Of a DNA stretch of 5,667 bases, positions 1 through 5,667 are shown piece after piece. The notes below the pieces were generated by a model. That model made no database searches. It was given only the letters and a program-made list of their open reading frames with translations, and was not told the DNA's origin. The translations under genes and the position numbers were made by a program. How positions within the stretch are numbered: the stretch's first letter is position 1; each line of letters opens with the position of its first letter. Origin of the DNA: Oxalobacteraceae bacterium (GTDB taxonomy: Bacteria; Pseudomonadota; Gammaproteobacteria; Burkholderiales; Burkholderiaceae_D); the NCBI GenBank assembly GCA_947453015.1, contig CANGFL010000106.1, positions 1 to 5,667 on the forward strand. The letters run 5' to 3'.

Positions 1-333
1 AATGCACTCGTAAGTAATGCACGAACAAGCGAGGCACGAACAGACAAAGTAAGCGTGATTAGTGAACGACGAAACGCAGTAAGGTGAAGTTTGTTAGACA
101 CGATGGTGATAGGCCGTGGTTGCAAAGGACGCCTAGTGTCACAAAACTCGTGAATGTTTGCAGGGCTGGCGTGATGGTGCGCATCAAAAAAACACGCATC
201 AACTCAAAATACAAATTAACTTAGGCTAAGTGTGTGTGAATAATTTTTGAGTGTTCGGTTTCCGGCCACTTGAGACATATGTGGCTACAAAAACTTACGA
301 AAAATTGACTATGAAATGAATTATCAACAGACG
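1..333. other. Region beyond the terminator with no convincing gene
   Basis: No gene with a credible start, ribosome site and length is visible on either strand. Short direct repeats spaced exactly 15 bp apart occur here: AATGCAC at 1-7 and 16-22, GCACGAACA at 19-27 and 34-42, and CGCATCAA at 180-187 and 195-202. A plus-strand frame with no start in the window is open from 1 to a TGA at 85-87, and a 41-codon minus-strand frame runs 184-59. The part from about 200 to 333 is AT-rich and featureless apart from leading into the terminator. It could be ordinary intergenic DNA, the edge of a dispersed repeat, or the decayed end of a convergent gene. Confidence 0.5.
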
Positions 334-364
334 AAAAAAAACCAACCGAGCGGTTGGTTTTTTT
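334..364 (-). terminator. Rho-independent terminator ending the flhB transcript
   Basis: A perfect inverted repeat (CCAACC at 342-347 and GGTTGG at 352-357) closes on a four-base loop, GAGC read on the plus strand. It is flanked by eight A on the left (334-341) and seven T on the right (358-364). Read on the minus strand it is a GC-containing hairpin followed by eight T, starting about 35 bp after the TAA of the last gene. The A and T tracts can extend the stem, and the structure should also work on the plus strand, so it could serve any gene converging from the left. Confidence 0.9.
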
Positions 365-398
365 AAATGTGAGTGCTAGTACAGAATTACATTTGAGC

Positions 399-1790
399 TT
401 ACTCTGGCTTCGCCACCGATGGCTTGTTATAGGCGGGTACATCGGTACTTGCATTACCGCTAGGACGTGATTGCTCACGATTGTAGGCGACGCTGCGTTC
501 CTTGGATTTACCTTCCTTCTCACGCTCTTTTGCTAATTCACGTTCGCGAGCTGCTTCACGTTCTTTGGCAAGCTCACGCTCTTTAGCTAGTTCACGTTCA
601 CGTGCTGCTTCGCGTTCTTTAGCGAGTTCGCGATCACGTGCGGCGTCACGCTCACGCAAGCGATCACGTTCACGAGCGAGTTCACGTTCTTTATCTTTGA
701 GTTCTTTGTCGCGTCGTGCATTTGCAGCGGCTTGCTCTTGCGCGGCTTTTTCTGCTTCTAGCGCGCGAGCACGTTCTTGTTGCTGCTGCAGTTTGGCGAG
801 TCCTTCAACGTCTTTCTTGATCGCTTCAACGTTGGAGACGGAGCCTTGCAAATTATTGACTTGGCCAGATAAATCTTTGACTGACTTGGATTGTTCTTTA
901 AGCAGTGCATCAAGACCGCTAAGTTGTTGTAGCAAGGCTTTATTAGCCGCTTCAGCGCGCGCAGCTTCTGCTTTAGCTGCTTCAGCTTTAGCTTTCGCCG
1001 CTTCTATTTTTTTAGCATTCTCAGCATTGTTAGCGTCAGCTTTTTTAGCAGCCGGCTCGGCATGCTCTGCCTTTTCAGCTTTCTTAGGTGCTGCAGGTTC
1101 GGGTTGGGCCGCTGCAGGTTTGCCTGCAGGCTCAGGTGCTTTTTTCGGAGCGCCTTTGGCGATATCAATAATGGTAGCAATCTTGTCTTCAATCGCTTGC
1201 TGAACGGATTGCGTACTTTCCTGTTTCAGATTGAGTTCAGTTAATTGCGTATTGATGTCATCCATTGATTCCATACGACGCTTTAGATCAACCGCACGTT
1301 TACCGACAGCCAGCATCATTTCATCTAACTGCTCAACCTTCGCTTGTAATTGAACAGCGATGAAACTAAAGGTGCCAGCACAGCCCACCAGAACAGCAGC
1401 TACCAACGCCAACACCACTTTTGATTGGTTGGATGTTCGTTGTGCGCCATCGATCAGTTTTTCAGCAGCTTTGTTGAGTTGTCCACCTGTCGTGGTGACA
1501 TGCGATGCTGAACGGTTCGCCACTTCGGCCGCATCTAGAACGATGGTCATCAGCGACTCGAGCTGCTGCGATGCAGAGCGATTGTTTTCAACTAAAATTT
1601 GTACCGCTTCCAGTGCGCGATTAGCCGTGTCTTTAGAGACGGAGATGTTTCCATCACCACCTTCGGTTTCGCTGGATTCGCCTTCGGGCACAATGCCGGC
1701 TTCTTCCTCAGTCAATTGCGGAGGAGGAGGGGCGGGTGAAAATCCATCAGCGCCTTCGGCCTGAGTTTTATCGTTGTCTGCGTCGCTCAT
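399..1790 (-). CDS. Single-pass membrane protein with coiled coil and ER/K-rich charged helix, function unknown
   Basis: 463 residues. Residues 1-50 are acidic and disordered-looking with a PPPPQL stretch. Residues 53-124 are helical and amphipathic, with NRSAS occurring twice (70-74 and 92-96). One transmembrane helix lies at about 125-147 (VVLALVAAVLVGCAGTFSFIAVQL). Residues 148-210 look like coiled coil, 212-255 are Pro/Ala/Lys-rich, and 256-350 are Ala/Lys/Glu helix and coiled coil. Residues 361-424 are almost entirely Arg/Glu/Lys/Asp/Leu/Ala, built from LAKERE and AARERE hexads, as in stable single alpha helices. The last 40 residues are polar. The layout resembles TolA (membrane anchor then a long extended helix), but no TolA domain III is seen. 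Which side of the membrane carries the C-terminus cannot be settled: basic residues flank both sides of the helix. No clear Shine-Dalgarno precedes the ATG; it overlaps the previous stop as ATGA, so translation is probably coupled. It is the last gene before the terminator. Family not recognised. Confidence 0.9.
   Translation of the reverse strand: MSDADNDKTQAEGADGFSPAPPPPQLTEEEAGIVPEGESSETEGGDGNISVSKDTANRALEAVQILVENNRSASQQLESLMTIVLDAAEVANRSASHVTTTGGQLNKAAEKLIDGAQRTSNQSKVVLALVAAVLVGCAGTFSFIAVQLQAKVEQLDEMMLAVGKRAVDLKRRMESMDDINTQLTELNLKQESTQSVQQAIEDKIATIIDIAKGAPKKAPEPAGKPAAAQPEPAAPKKAEKAEHAEPAAKKADANNAENAKKIEAAKAKAEAAKAEAARAEAANKALLQQLSGLDALLKEQSKSVKDLSGQVNNLQGSVSNVEAIKKDVEGLAKLQQQQERARALEAEKAAQEQAAANARRDKELKDKERELARERDRLRERDAARDRELAKEREAARERELAKERELAKEREAARERELAKEREKEGKSKERSVAYNREQSRPSGNASTDVPAYNKPSVAKPE
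519..626 (-). repeat. Two 54-bp direct repeats encoding an identical 18-residue charged helix unit
   Basis: 573-626 and 519-572 both encode LAKEREAARERELAKERE (residues 389-406 and 407-424 of the 463-residue protein). The DNA copies differ at 7 of 54 positions and all seven differences are synonymous. Confidence 0.93.
1787..1790 (-). promoter_or_regulatory. ATGA stop/start overlap (translational coupling)
   Basis: The TGA of the repeat gene (1789-1787) and the ATG of the last gene (1790-1788) overlap. The 20 or so bases before this ATG have no purine-rich Shine-Dalgarno in the usual place, so the last gene probably depends on ribosomes finishing the repeat gene, which would tie their levels together. 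Confidence 0.6.
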
Positions 1791-3184
1791 AATGATGACA
1801 GTCGTTTTTCAAGTTTTTTCGAGGAGACTTCCAAGCTATCCAGCTGGGCATTCACTTTAGATTTTTCGTCTTGCAGTTTCTGAATTCGTTGTTCAAGGTG
1901 AACTGAGAGTGCCCAAGGTGTCGCTTCGTCAGGCGCTTTCGCGTTCAGTATTGATTCCACATACGCGCTTTGTTCAGCTTCTTTGGCAGCCTCGGCGGCT
2001 TCTGCTTCAATTTCTTCTTGGGTCTTCGTTACTTCACCCGATAACTCAGCACCTGGCGGAATCATCGCGTGATGATCGTGCATCTCGCGAGTGTCAGCCG
2101 GTCCTTCAGCATCTACTAGTGCACGAGGATCGGACGGACCCTCAGCATCTTCCATTACCCGTGCGTCGGCCGGTCCTTCAGCATCTTGTAGTGCACGAGG
2201 ATCGGATGGTCCCTCGGCATCTTCCATTGCCCGTGCGTCGGCCGGCCCTTCAGCATCTTGTAATGCACGAGGATCGGACGGACCCTCAGCATCTTCCATT
2301 ACCCGCGCATCTGCAGGCCCTTCAGCATCTAGTAGTGCACGAGGATCGGACGGTCCCTCGGCATCTTCATTTGCATGTGTATCAATCAGTCCGTCAGCAT
2401 CTCTTAATGCACGTGGATCGGACGGTCCCTCGGCATTGTTATGCGCTTTCGTATCAACCGGTCCATCAGCATCGTGCATTGCACGTGCATCAACTGCTCC
2501 ATCAGCATCATTTAGCGCACGTTGATCGCTGGGCCCATCTGCATTATCAAACCCTGCCACATCAGTTAAACCAACAGCATCGAGCGCAGCACGTGTGTCA
2601 ATCAGGCCTTCGCCATCATGCATATCTCGACGATCCGATTCACCTTCAGCATCGCGCATCGCGCGTTGATCCGAAGGGCCATCAGCATCGCTACCAAGCT
2701 GCGAGTCGGCGTGGCCACTAGCATCGTGCATTGCATTACTTAACGAAGGACCTTCAGCATCTCGTATGTCGTTACCAAACGATGGACCTTCACCATCACG
2801 TATCGCATTACTTAACGAAGGGCCTTCACCATCACGTATGTCGTTACCAAACGATGGGCCTTCACCATCCCGTATCGCATTACTTAATGAAGGACCTTCA
2901 CCATCGCGTATTGCATTACCAAACGAAGGACCCTCACCATCACGAATCGAATTACTTATAGATGGTCCATCTTGACTATCACGAATCGCATTACTTATAG
3001 AAGGCCCATCATTACTGTCATGCATTGATCGCGTACTGCTGGGACCATCTTTTTGGTCTTGCAGCGACACAGCGTCAACTTTCGGTCCTGTGACCGGTTT
3101 TTTCTTTTTACGTGCAGCATGCTCGCTGACAGCTTTCTCAACCGAGTGACCACCACGAAAAACCTGGGCTTCTTCTTCAGACAT
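1787..3184 (-). CDS. Acidic tandem-repeat protein with C-terminal coiled coil, function unknown
   Basis: 465 residues, with no signal peptide or membrane segment, so probably cytoplasmic. Residues 1-42 form a unique head with a basic patch (ARKKKKP). Residues 43-369 are 27 tandem repeats: three of 13 residues, then 24 of 12. The consensus is D-[AG]-[ED]-G-P-[SA]-x-x-x-[AD]-[IML]-x, with pairs alternating to give a 24-residue higher-order period (for example DAEGPSDPRALQ / DAEGPADARVME). The tail (370-465) has an acidic Ala/Glu helix (EEIEAEAAEAAKEAEQ) and a leucine-zipper coiled coil. In the zipper, L430, I434, L437, K441, V444, L448, L451, S455, L458, L462 and L465 keep exact 3/4 spacing, which predicts oligomerisation. 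The start has a good AGAGG six bases upstream and lies 31 bp after the preceding stop. The stop overlaps the next start (ATGA). I do not recognise the family. The Dx[DE]GxxD pattern could bind calcium or form a simple solenoid, or the region could be disordered; this is inference. Confidence 0.9.
   Translation of the reverse strand: MSEEEAQVFRGGHSVEKAVSEHAARKKKKPVTGPKVDAVSLQDQKDGPSSTRSMHDSNDGPSISNAIRDSQDGPSISNSIRDGEGPSFGNAIRDGEGPSLSNAIRDGEGPSFGNDIRDGEGPSLSNAIRDGEGPSFGNDIRDAEGPSLSNAMHDASGHADSQLGSDADGPSDQRAMRDAEGESDRRDMHDGEGLIDTRAALDAVGLTDVAGFDNADGPSDQRALNDADGAVDARAMHDADGPVDTKAHNNAEGPSDPRALRDADGLIDTHANEDAEGPSDPRALLDAEGPADARVMEDAEGPSDPRALQDAEGPADARAMEDAEGPSDPRALQDAEGPADARVMEDAEGPSDPRALVDAEGPADTREMHDHHAMIPPGAELSGEVTKTQEEIEAEAAEAAKEAEQSAYVESILNAKAPDEATPWALSVHLEQRIQKLQDEKSKVNAQLDSLEVSSKKLEKRLSSL
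2078..2365 (-). repeat. Four 72-bp higher-order repeats (24-residue A/B pairs)
   Basis: The units are 2294-2365, 2222-2293, 2150-2221 and 2078-2149. Each encodes a DAEGPSDPRALx unit followed by a DAEGPADxRxMx unit. The pair 2150-2221 and 2222-2293 differs at 6 of 72 bases, only one of which changes an amino acid (Val/Ala). This points to duplication of the 72-bp pair rather than of single 36-bp units, followed by selection on the protein. Confidence 0.92.
2726..2941 (-). repeat. Three 72-bp higher-order repeats of a second type
   Basis: Six 36-bp units alternate between a DGEGPSFGN[AD]IR form and a D[GA]EGPSLSNA[IM][RH] form. The period equals that of the 2078-2365 block but the unit sequences differ, so this looks like a separate expansion within the same gene. 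Confidence 0.9.
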
Positions 3185-3190
3185 TACTTA

Positions 3191-3195
3191 CCTCT
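3191..3195 (-). promoter_or_regulatory. Shine-Dalgarno for the tandem-repeat gene
   Basis: AGAGG on the minus strand, six bases (TAAGTA) before the ATG at 3184-3182. It fixes the start of the 465-residue protein and falls in the 31-bp gap after the SPOR-protein stop. Confidence 0.75.
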
Positions 3196-3215
3196 ATCCA
3201 GGACTCGGTCCATCA

Positions 3216-4913
3216 TCAGCGGCTGCTTATCAGCGCGCGCTGTAATGATTTCAACGGGCGTACCCACGGATCGGCGGGAACGCCTGGTCTAGCGGAAAAT
3301 GCCTCGGCGTCTTTCTGAGTTGGGAACGGCCCTGAAAGAACGACGTATTTCACACCCTTATCGTTTGTCTTTACTGCCGCGATGCGGCTCTTGTTCAATG
3401 CAGCGTATTGCGCTCGCCATTCCTGTGCTTCAGCCATAGAATTCAGCGAGACATGCTGGACAAAATAACTGCCCGGGCGTGCCTGACGAACGGCGTTATC
3501 TGCACCGCGTTCTGAACGAGGTGCCAGTGCTTCGGCAGGCGACGTTTTGACGCTCGCTGCAGGTGCAGTGGCAGGCTCAGGCTTAGTCGCTGGCGCGCTA
3601 ACAACGGGTTCGGTCTTCGCTTCTACTTTCGCTACTACTTTTGCTTCTAGGTTCGTTTCAGCTTTAACGTCTGCTTTAGGACTAGTTTTGTCGGCCGTTA
3701 CATCAGGCTTGATCTCGGTTTTCACCGGAATCTCAACGGGCTTGATGTCAATTTTTGGGGCCGCTTCTACTAGTGCCGCTGGCTTCTCAGAAGCTGGTTT
3801 CTTATCGGTTATATCGGTTTGAGGCGTCAGAACTGAAGCGCTGTTTTCTTTTGCCGCTGCCTTAGCTTCTTCAAGCTGCGCTGTGGGTGGCTTACCGGTG
3901 AAGCTAACCACAGCATTCATCGCCCACTCAGGCAGCTGGGCCTTGAGCAGGGGAGAGTTGTAAAGCATCGGTCCCATTCGTTGCGGGAACAGCAAAATAA
4001 TCACAGTCATTGCCACCAACAGCACTAAAAATAGCGCGGCTATCCAGCGAGCAATCAGTGATACGGGTACGTTGATGCGGGGCTTCGATGTCGTATCAGT
4101 CGCTGGCTCGGTAAGTGTTGTTGTAACAGCGGCGGCAACGGGGGCATCGACGGCAACGTCCATCGAAGGTTCGGTACGTTCGGCAGGGCCTTTTAATGCC
4201 TTTTGGCGCATGGCAGCCAGCTCACCTGCAGAGATAACATTTTTTTCTTCAGGAATGGCTTCTGCAGCTGCGGCAGCAGCGGTCGCTACGGCGACGGGTT
4301 TGACGGGTTTGCTGTAGCCCGTAGTTGCTAGAACTTTTTTTACTTCGACTTCATAGCCAGCGGCGCGCGCCATGTCGAGCAAGGTTTCACCTTCTTCGCG
4401 CGATGGTGTTTCCAGCGGCCAGCGCATCAAGCGTTGACCAAATTTTTCCAGATTTTTTTCATGCATCTGGGTGCCGATTTTATCGACCAACAAGACAACC
4501 GATACATGCGCGCCAGGGAAATCTTGCACCAAGCGCGACATCAATTGCATGTCGCGTTCGCTGATTGCTTTGGCATCGTGTGCGAGTAAGACACGGCGCG
4601 GTGCTTGTGACGTCTGTGCGTTACGCGCTTCGTCAATTGAGAGATCGGCCAGAATCTGGTTAAAGCGATCGAGCAGGGCTTCGGTATTCTGCGGTAAAAA
4701 AACTTCAACGTGCAAACCATCGGATTTGCGCAGCTTGTTGATGAATAGGCGGCCGTAATGATCCAGCAAGCCATCGTTGTCGCTGCTTAGCGATAGTGAG
4801 AGGCTTTCTTCGCGCACTCCGCGCAGCACATAATCAAAACGGCGGCGATCAGCAGTGCGAAGGAAGATGCCCTCGGCACCAATCAATTCGGCCATGTCGG
4901 GATTTCTATCCAT
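3216..4913 (-). CDS. DamX-like single-pass membrane protein: degenerate AAA/ExeA-like domain plus C-terminal SPOR domain
   Basis: 565 residues. Residues 100-195 recall the second half of ExeA/MshM-type AAA ATPases. A Walker-B-like strand RRVLLAHDAKAI (106-117) has one Asp, but the usual second acidic residue is Ala. Then come VSVVLLVDKIG, an FGQR box (158-161) and a PLETPSREEGETLLDMARAAG helix region (166-186). No Walker A (GxxxxGKT) is visible, so ATPase activity is unlikely. A low-complexity Ala/Pro/Thr linker leads to one transmembrane helix at about 289-310 (ARWIAALFLVLLVAMTVIIL). A long Lys/Pro/Glu/Ala-rich linker (345-478) and a SPOR domain (480-562; YFVQHVSL, YVVLSGPF, DPWVRPLKSLQ) follow. 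The ending closely resembles what I recall of E. coli DamX (NPWAKPLRQVQ). SPOR domains bind denuded septal peptidoglycan, so the C-terminus is probably periplasmic. The start is supported by TAATG overlap with flhB and a GAGGAG 11 nt upstream. Position after flhB suggests a flagellar DamX paralogue; its exact role is unknown. Confidence 0.85.
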   Translation of the reverse strand: MDRNPDMAELIGAEGIFLRTADRRRFDYVLRGVREESLSLSLSSDNDGLLDHYGRLFINKLRKSDGLHVEVFLPQNTEALLDRFNQILADLSIDEARNAQTSQAPRRVLLAHDAKAISERDMQLMSRLVQDFPGAHVSVVLLVDKIGTQMHEKNLEKFGQRLMRWPLETPSREEGETLLDMARAAGYEVEVKKVLATTGYSKPVKPVAVATAAAAAAEAIPEEKNVISAGELAAMRQKALKGPAERTEPSMDVAVDAPVAAAVTTTLTEPATDTTSKPRINVPVSLIARWIAALFLVLLVAMTVIILLFPQRMGPMLYNSPLLKAQLPEWAMNAVVSFTGKPPTAQLEEAKAAAKENSASVLTPQTDITDKKPASEKPAALVEAAPKIDIKPVEIPVKTEIKPDVTADKTSPKADVKAETNLEAKVVAKVEAKTEPVVSAPATKPEPATAPAASVKTSPAEALAPRSERGADNAVRQARPGSYFVQHVSLNSMAEAQEWRAQYAALNKSRIAAVKTNDKGVKYVVLSGPFPTQKDAEAFSARPGVPADPWVRPLKSLQRALISSR

Positions 4914-5667
4914 TAGTTAACCGTCTCCTCATTCTCCAACCTGCCGTCGGCGTCGAATTGCATATTCGGCGGAACCGTCGTTTGCGGACGCTGCACAGGT
5001 GCGGCACCCGGACGGATGCTAGCTAAATTGAATACATAAGCAATAACCTGCGCAACCGCATAATACAAGTCTTCGGGAACTTGATGGTTAACCTCGGTAG
5101 TGAAGTACAGCGCACGAGCTAGCGGTGCGGCTTGGAAAATTTCTACGCCATGTTTTTTTGCTTCTTCACGAATACGTGCAGCGACCGCATCAGCACCTTT
5201 GGCTAACAATATCGGAGCGCTATCACCATTCGGATCGTAGGCGAGGGCAACGGCAAAGTGTTCCGGGTTGGTGATCACTACGTCGGCATTTTTGACGCTA
5301 TCCATCATTCGAGCATTTGACATTTCGCGTTGACGGCGACGGATTTGCGCCTTAATTTCAGGGCGACCCTCCATGTCTTTCATCTCATCTTTAATTTCTT
5401 GCTTGGTCATGCGCATTTGTTTATTGAACTGCCAGCGCTGAAAAGGAACATCAATCATTGCAATCACGGCTAGTGCGCACGCCATGATCAGAGCTGATCG
5501 CGTGAGCAGATCGCCAGCGATCGATAAGCCAGGTTCGAGTGCCATGCGGCCGATTTTGTTGAGTGTTCCAACATTATCAACCAACACCCAAGCGACTACG
5601 CCACTGACCAGCGTGAATTTCAACAGTGCTTTACCCAATTCGACGGCCGCTTTCATGCCGAACATGC
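4913..5667 (-). CDS. flhB: Flagellar biosynthesis protein FlhB, C-terminal part (5' end outside window)
   Basis: FlhB sits in the inner membrane at the flagellar type III export gate. Its cytoplasmic domain cleaves itself and switches export from rod/hook to filament substrates. The visible 250 residues begin at MFGMKAAVELGKALLKF, which matches the interior of FlhB (the family's KRMF region), so this Met is not the start and roughly 130 N-terminal residues are missing. Two hydrophobic segments at visible residues 13-30 and 56-72 fit the last two transmembrane helices. Next come the conserved linker (MTKQEIKDEMKDMEG, then RQREM and MM) and the cleavage region NADVVITNPEHFAVALAYD, with the motif at 5258-5269. 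The family's PLARALY and the final Ala-Val-Ala-x-Val helix follow. The motif is NPEH rather than NPTH. A tail of about 35 residues rich in Pro and Gln, then acidic, ends the protein. The TAA stop overlaps the next gene's ATG by one base. A non-flagellar secretion homologue is less likely because the match is to FlhB proper. Confidence 0.96.
   Translation of the reverse strand, partial: MFGMKAAVELGKALLKFTLVSGVVAWVLVDNVGTLNKIGRMALEPGLSIAGDLLTRSALIMACALAVIAMIDVPFQRWQFNKQMRMTKQEIKDEMKDMEGRPEIKAQIRRRQREMSNARMMDSVKNADVVITNPEHFAVALAYDPNGDSAPILLAKGADAVAARIREEAKKHGVEIFQAAPLARALYFTTEVNHQVPEDLYYAVAQVIAYVFNLASIRPGAAPVQRPQTTVPPNMQFDADGRLENEETVN
4925..4930 (-). promoter_or_regulatory. Shine-Dalgarno for the SPOR-domain gene
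   Basis: On the minus strand GAGGAG lies 11 nt before the ATG at 4913-4911, inside the end of flhB. The spacing is slightly long, but the TAATG junction would also allow a terminating ribosome to restart. Confidence 0.6.

Larger units (their letters stand above)
2078..3058 (-). repeat. 27 in-frame tandem repeats of 36-39 bp
   Basis: The repeats lie wholly inside the 465-residue gene and encode residues 43-369. Three 39-bp units come first in reading order (2942-3058), then 24 units of 36 bp. Every unit length is a multiple of three, so gain or loss of units keeps the frame. The first and last blocks are the most regular, and the middle units (about 2366-2725) are the most degenerate. Confidence 0.95.

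Noticed and set aside
1..87. Plus-strand frame open from the window edge to a TGA at 85-87, possibly the 3' end of a convergent gene
   Set aside because: Only 28 codons are visible, no family is recognised, and the opposite strand is also open there, so coding cannot be supported.
59..184. Minus-strand 41-codon frame, ATG at 184-182, TAA at 61-59
   Set aside because: It has no clear Shine-Dalgarno and no recognisable similarity. It lies beyond the terminator without a visible promoter, and an open frame of this length is expected by chance.
221..523. Minus-strand open frame of 100 codons
   Set aside because: It begins inside the last operon gene in another frame and reads straight through the terminator hairpin and its A/T tracts, which makes a real protein very unlikely.
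502..1203. Plus-strand open frame of 233 codons, Ser/Ala/Arg-rich
   Set aside because: Antisense shadow of the Ala/Lys/Glu/Arg-rich part of the 463-residue gene. The low-complexity product mirrors that composition.
1909..2721. Plus-strand open frame of 270 codons across the repeat block
   Set aside because: It is the mirror of the in-frame repeats: 36-bp units keep any stop-free frame open throughout. The product is a compositionally odd His/Arg/Leu/Gln-rich string with no ribosome site, and the minus-strand gene is fixed by a good Shine-Dalgarno and by overlap with its neighbour.
2078..3058. CRISPR-like array suggested by regularly spaced similar sequence
   Set aside because: The units are contiguous, lack unique spacers, are multiples of three and lie in frame in a well-supported gene, so this is a protein tandem repeat.
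3547..3822. Plus-strand frames opposite the SPOR-protein linker (also 4072-4317)
   Set aside because: Antisense shadows of Ala/Val/Lys/Thr-rich linkers, with no independent start signal or family similarity.

Overview
The window looks like the 3' end of a flagellar operon from a Gram-negative bacterium, most likely a beta- or gammaproteobacterium. This rests on a clear FlhB, a DamX-like SPOR-domain protein and moderate GC content judged by eye. The genus cannot be named from the sequence. All four real genes lie on the minus strand and are read from right to left.

Layout in order of transcription. (1) 5667-4913: the C-terminal two thirds of FlhB, the export-gate and substrate-specificity-switch protein of the flagellar type III secretion system. 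Its 5' end is outside the window, and its autocleavage motif reads NPEH instead of the textbook NPTH. (2) 4913-3216: a 565-residue single-pass membrane protein with a degenerate AAA/ExeA-like N-terminal domain and a C-terminal SPOR (peptidoglycan-binding) domain of the DamX kind. (3) 3184-1787: a 465-residue soluble, acidic protein with 27 tandem 12-13 residue repeats followed by a C-terminal leucine-zipper coiled coil. (4) 1790-399: a 463-residue single-pass membrane protein with an Ala/Lys/Pro-rich stretch, a coiled coil and a highly charged ER/K helix. A strong intrinsic terminator at 334-364 closes the unit.

The genes are tightly packed. flhB and gene 2 share a base (TAATG), genes 2 and 3 are 31 bp apart with a good Shine-Dalgarno, and genes 3 and 4 overlap as ATGA. 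They are almost certainly one transcript. In the familiar arrangement flhB is followed by flhA; here it is followed by three proteins that are not standard flagellar components. Taken together they suggest an envelope-associated module: a protein that can bind the cell wall, a long repetitive cytoplasmic protein and a membrane-anchored helical rod. Their function is unknown. A role in placing, anchoring or measuring the flagellar apparatus is inference from context only.

The left 333 bp, beyond the terminator, hold no convincing gene. They contain a few short direct repeats spaced 15 bp apart and two short open frames of doubtful value. The repeat-rich genes leave long open frames in other frames and on the plus strand; these are treated as shadows.
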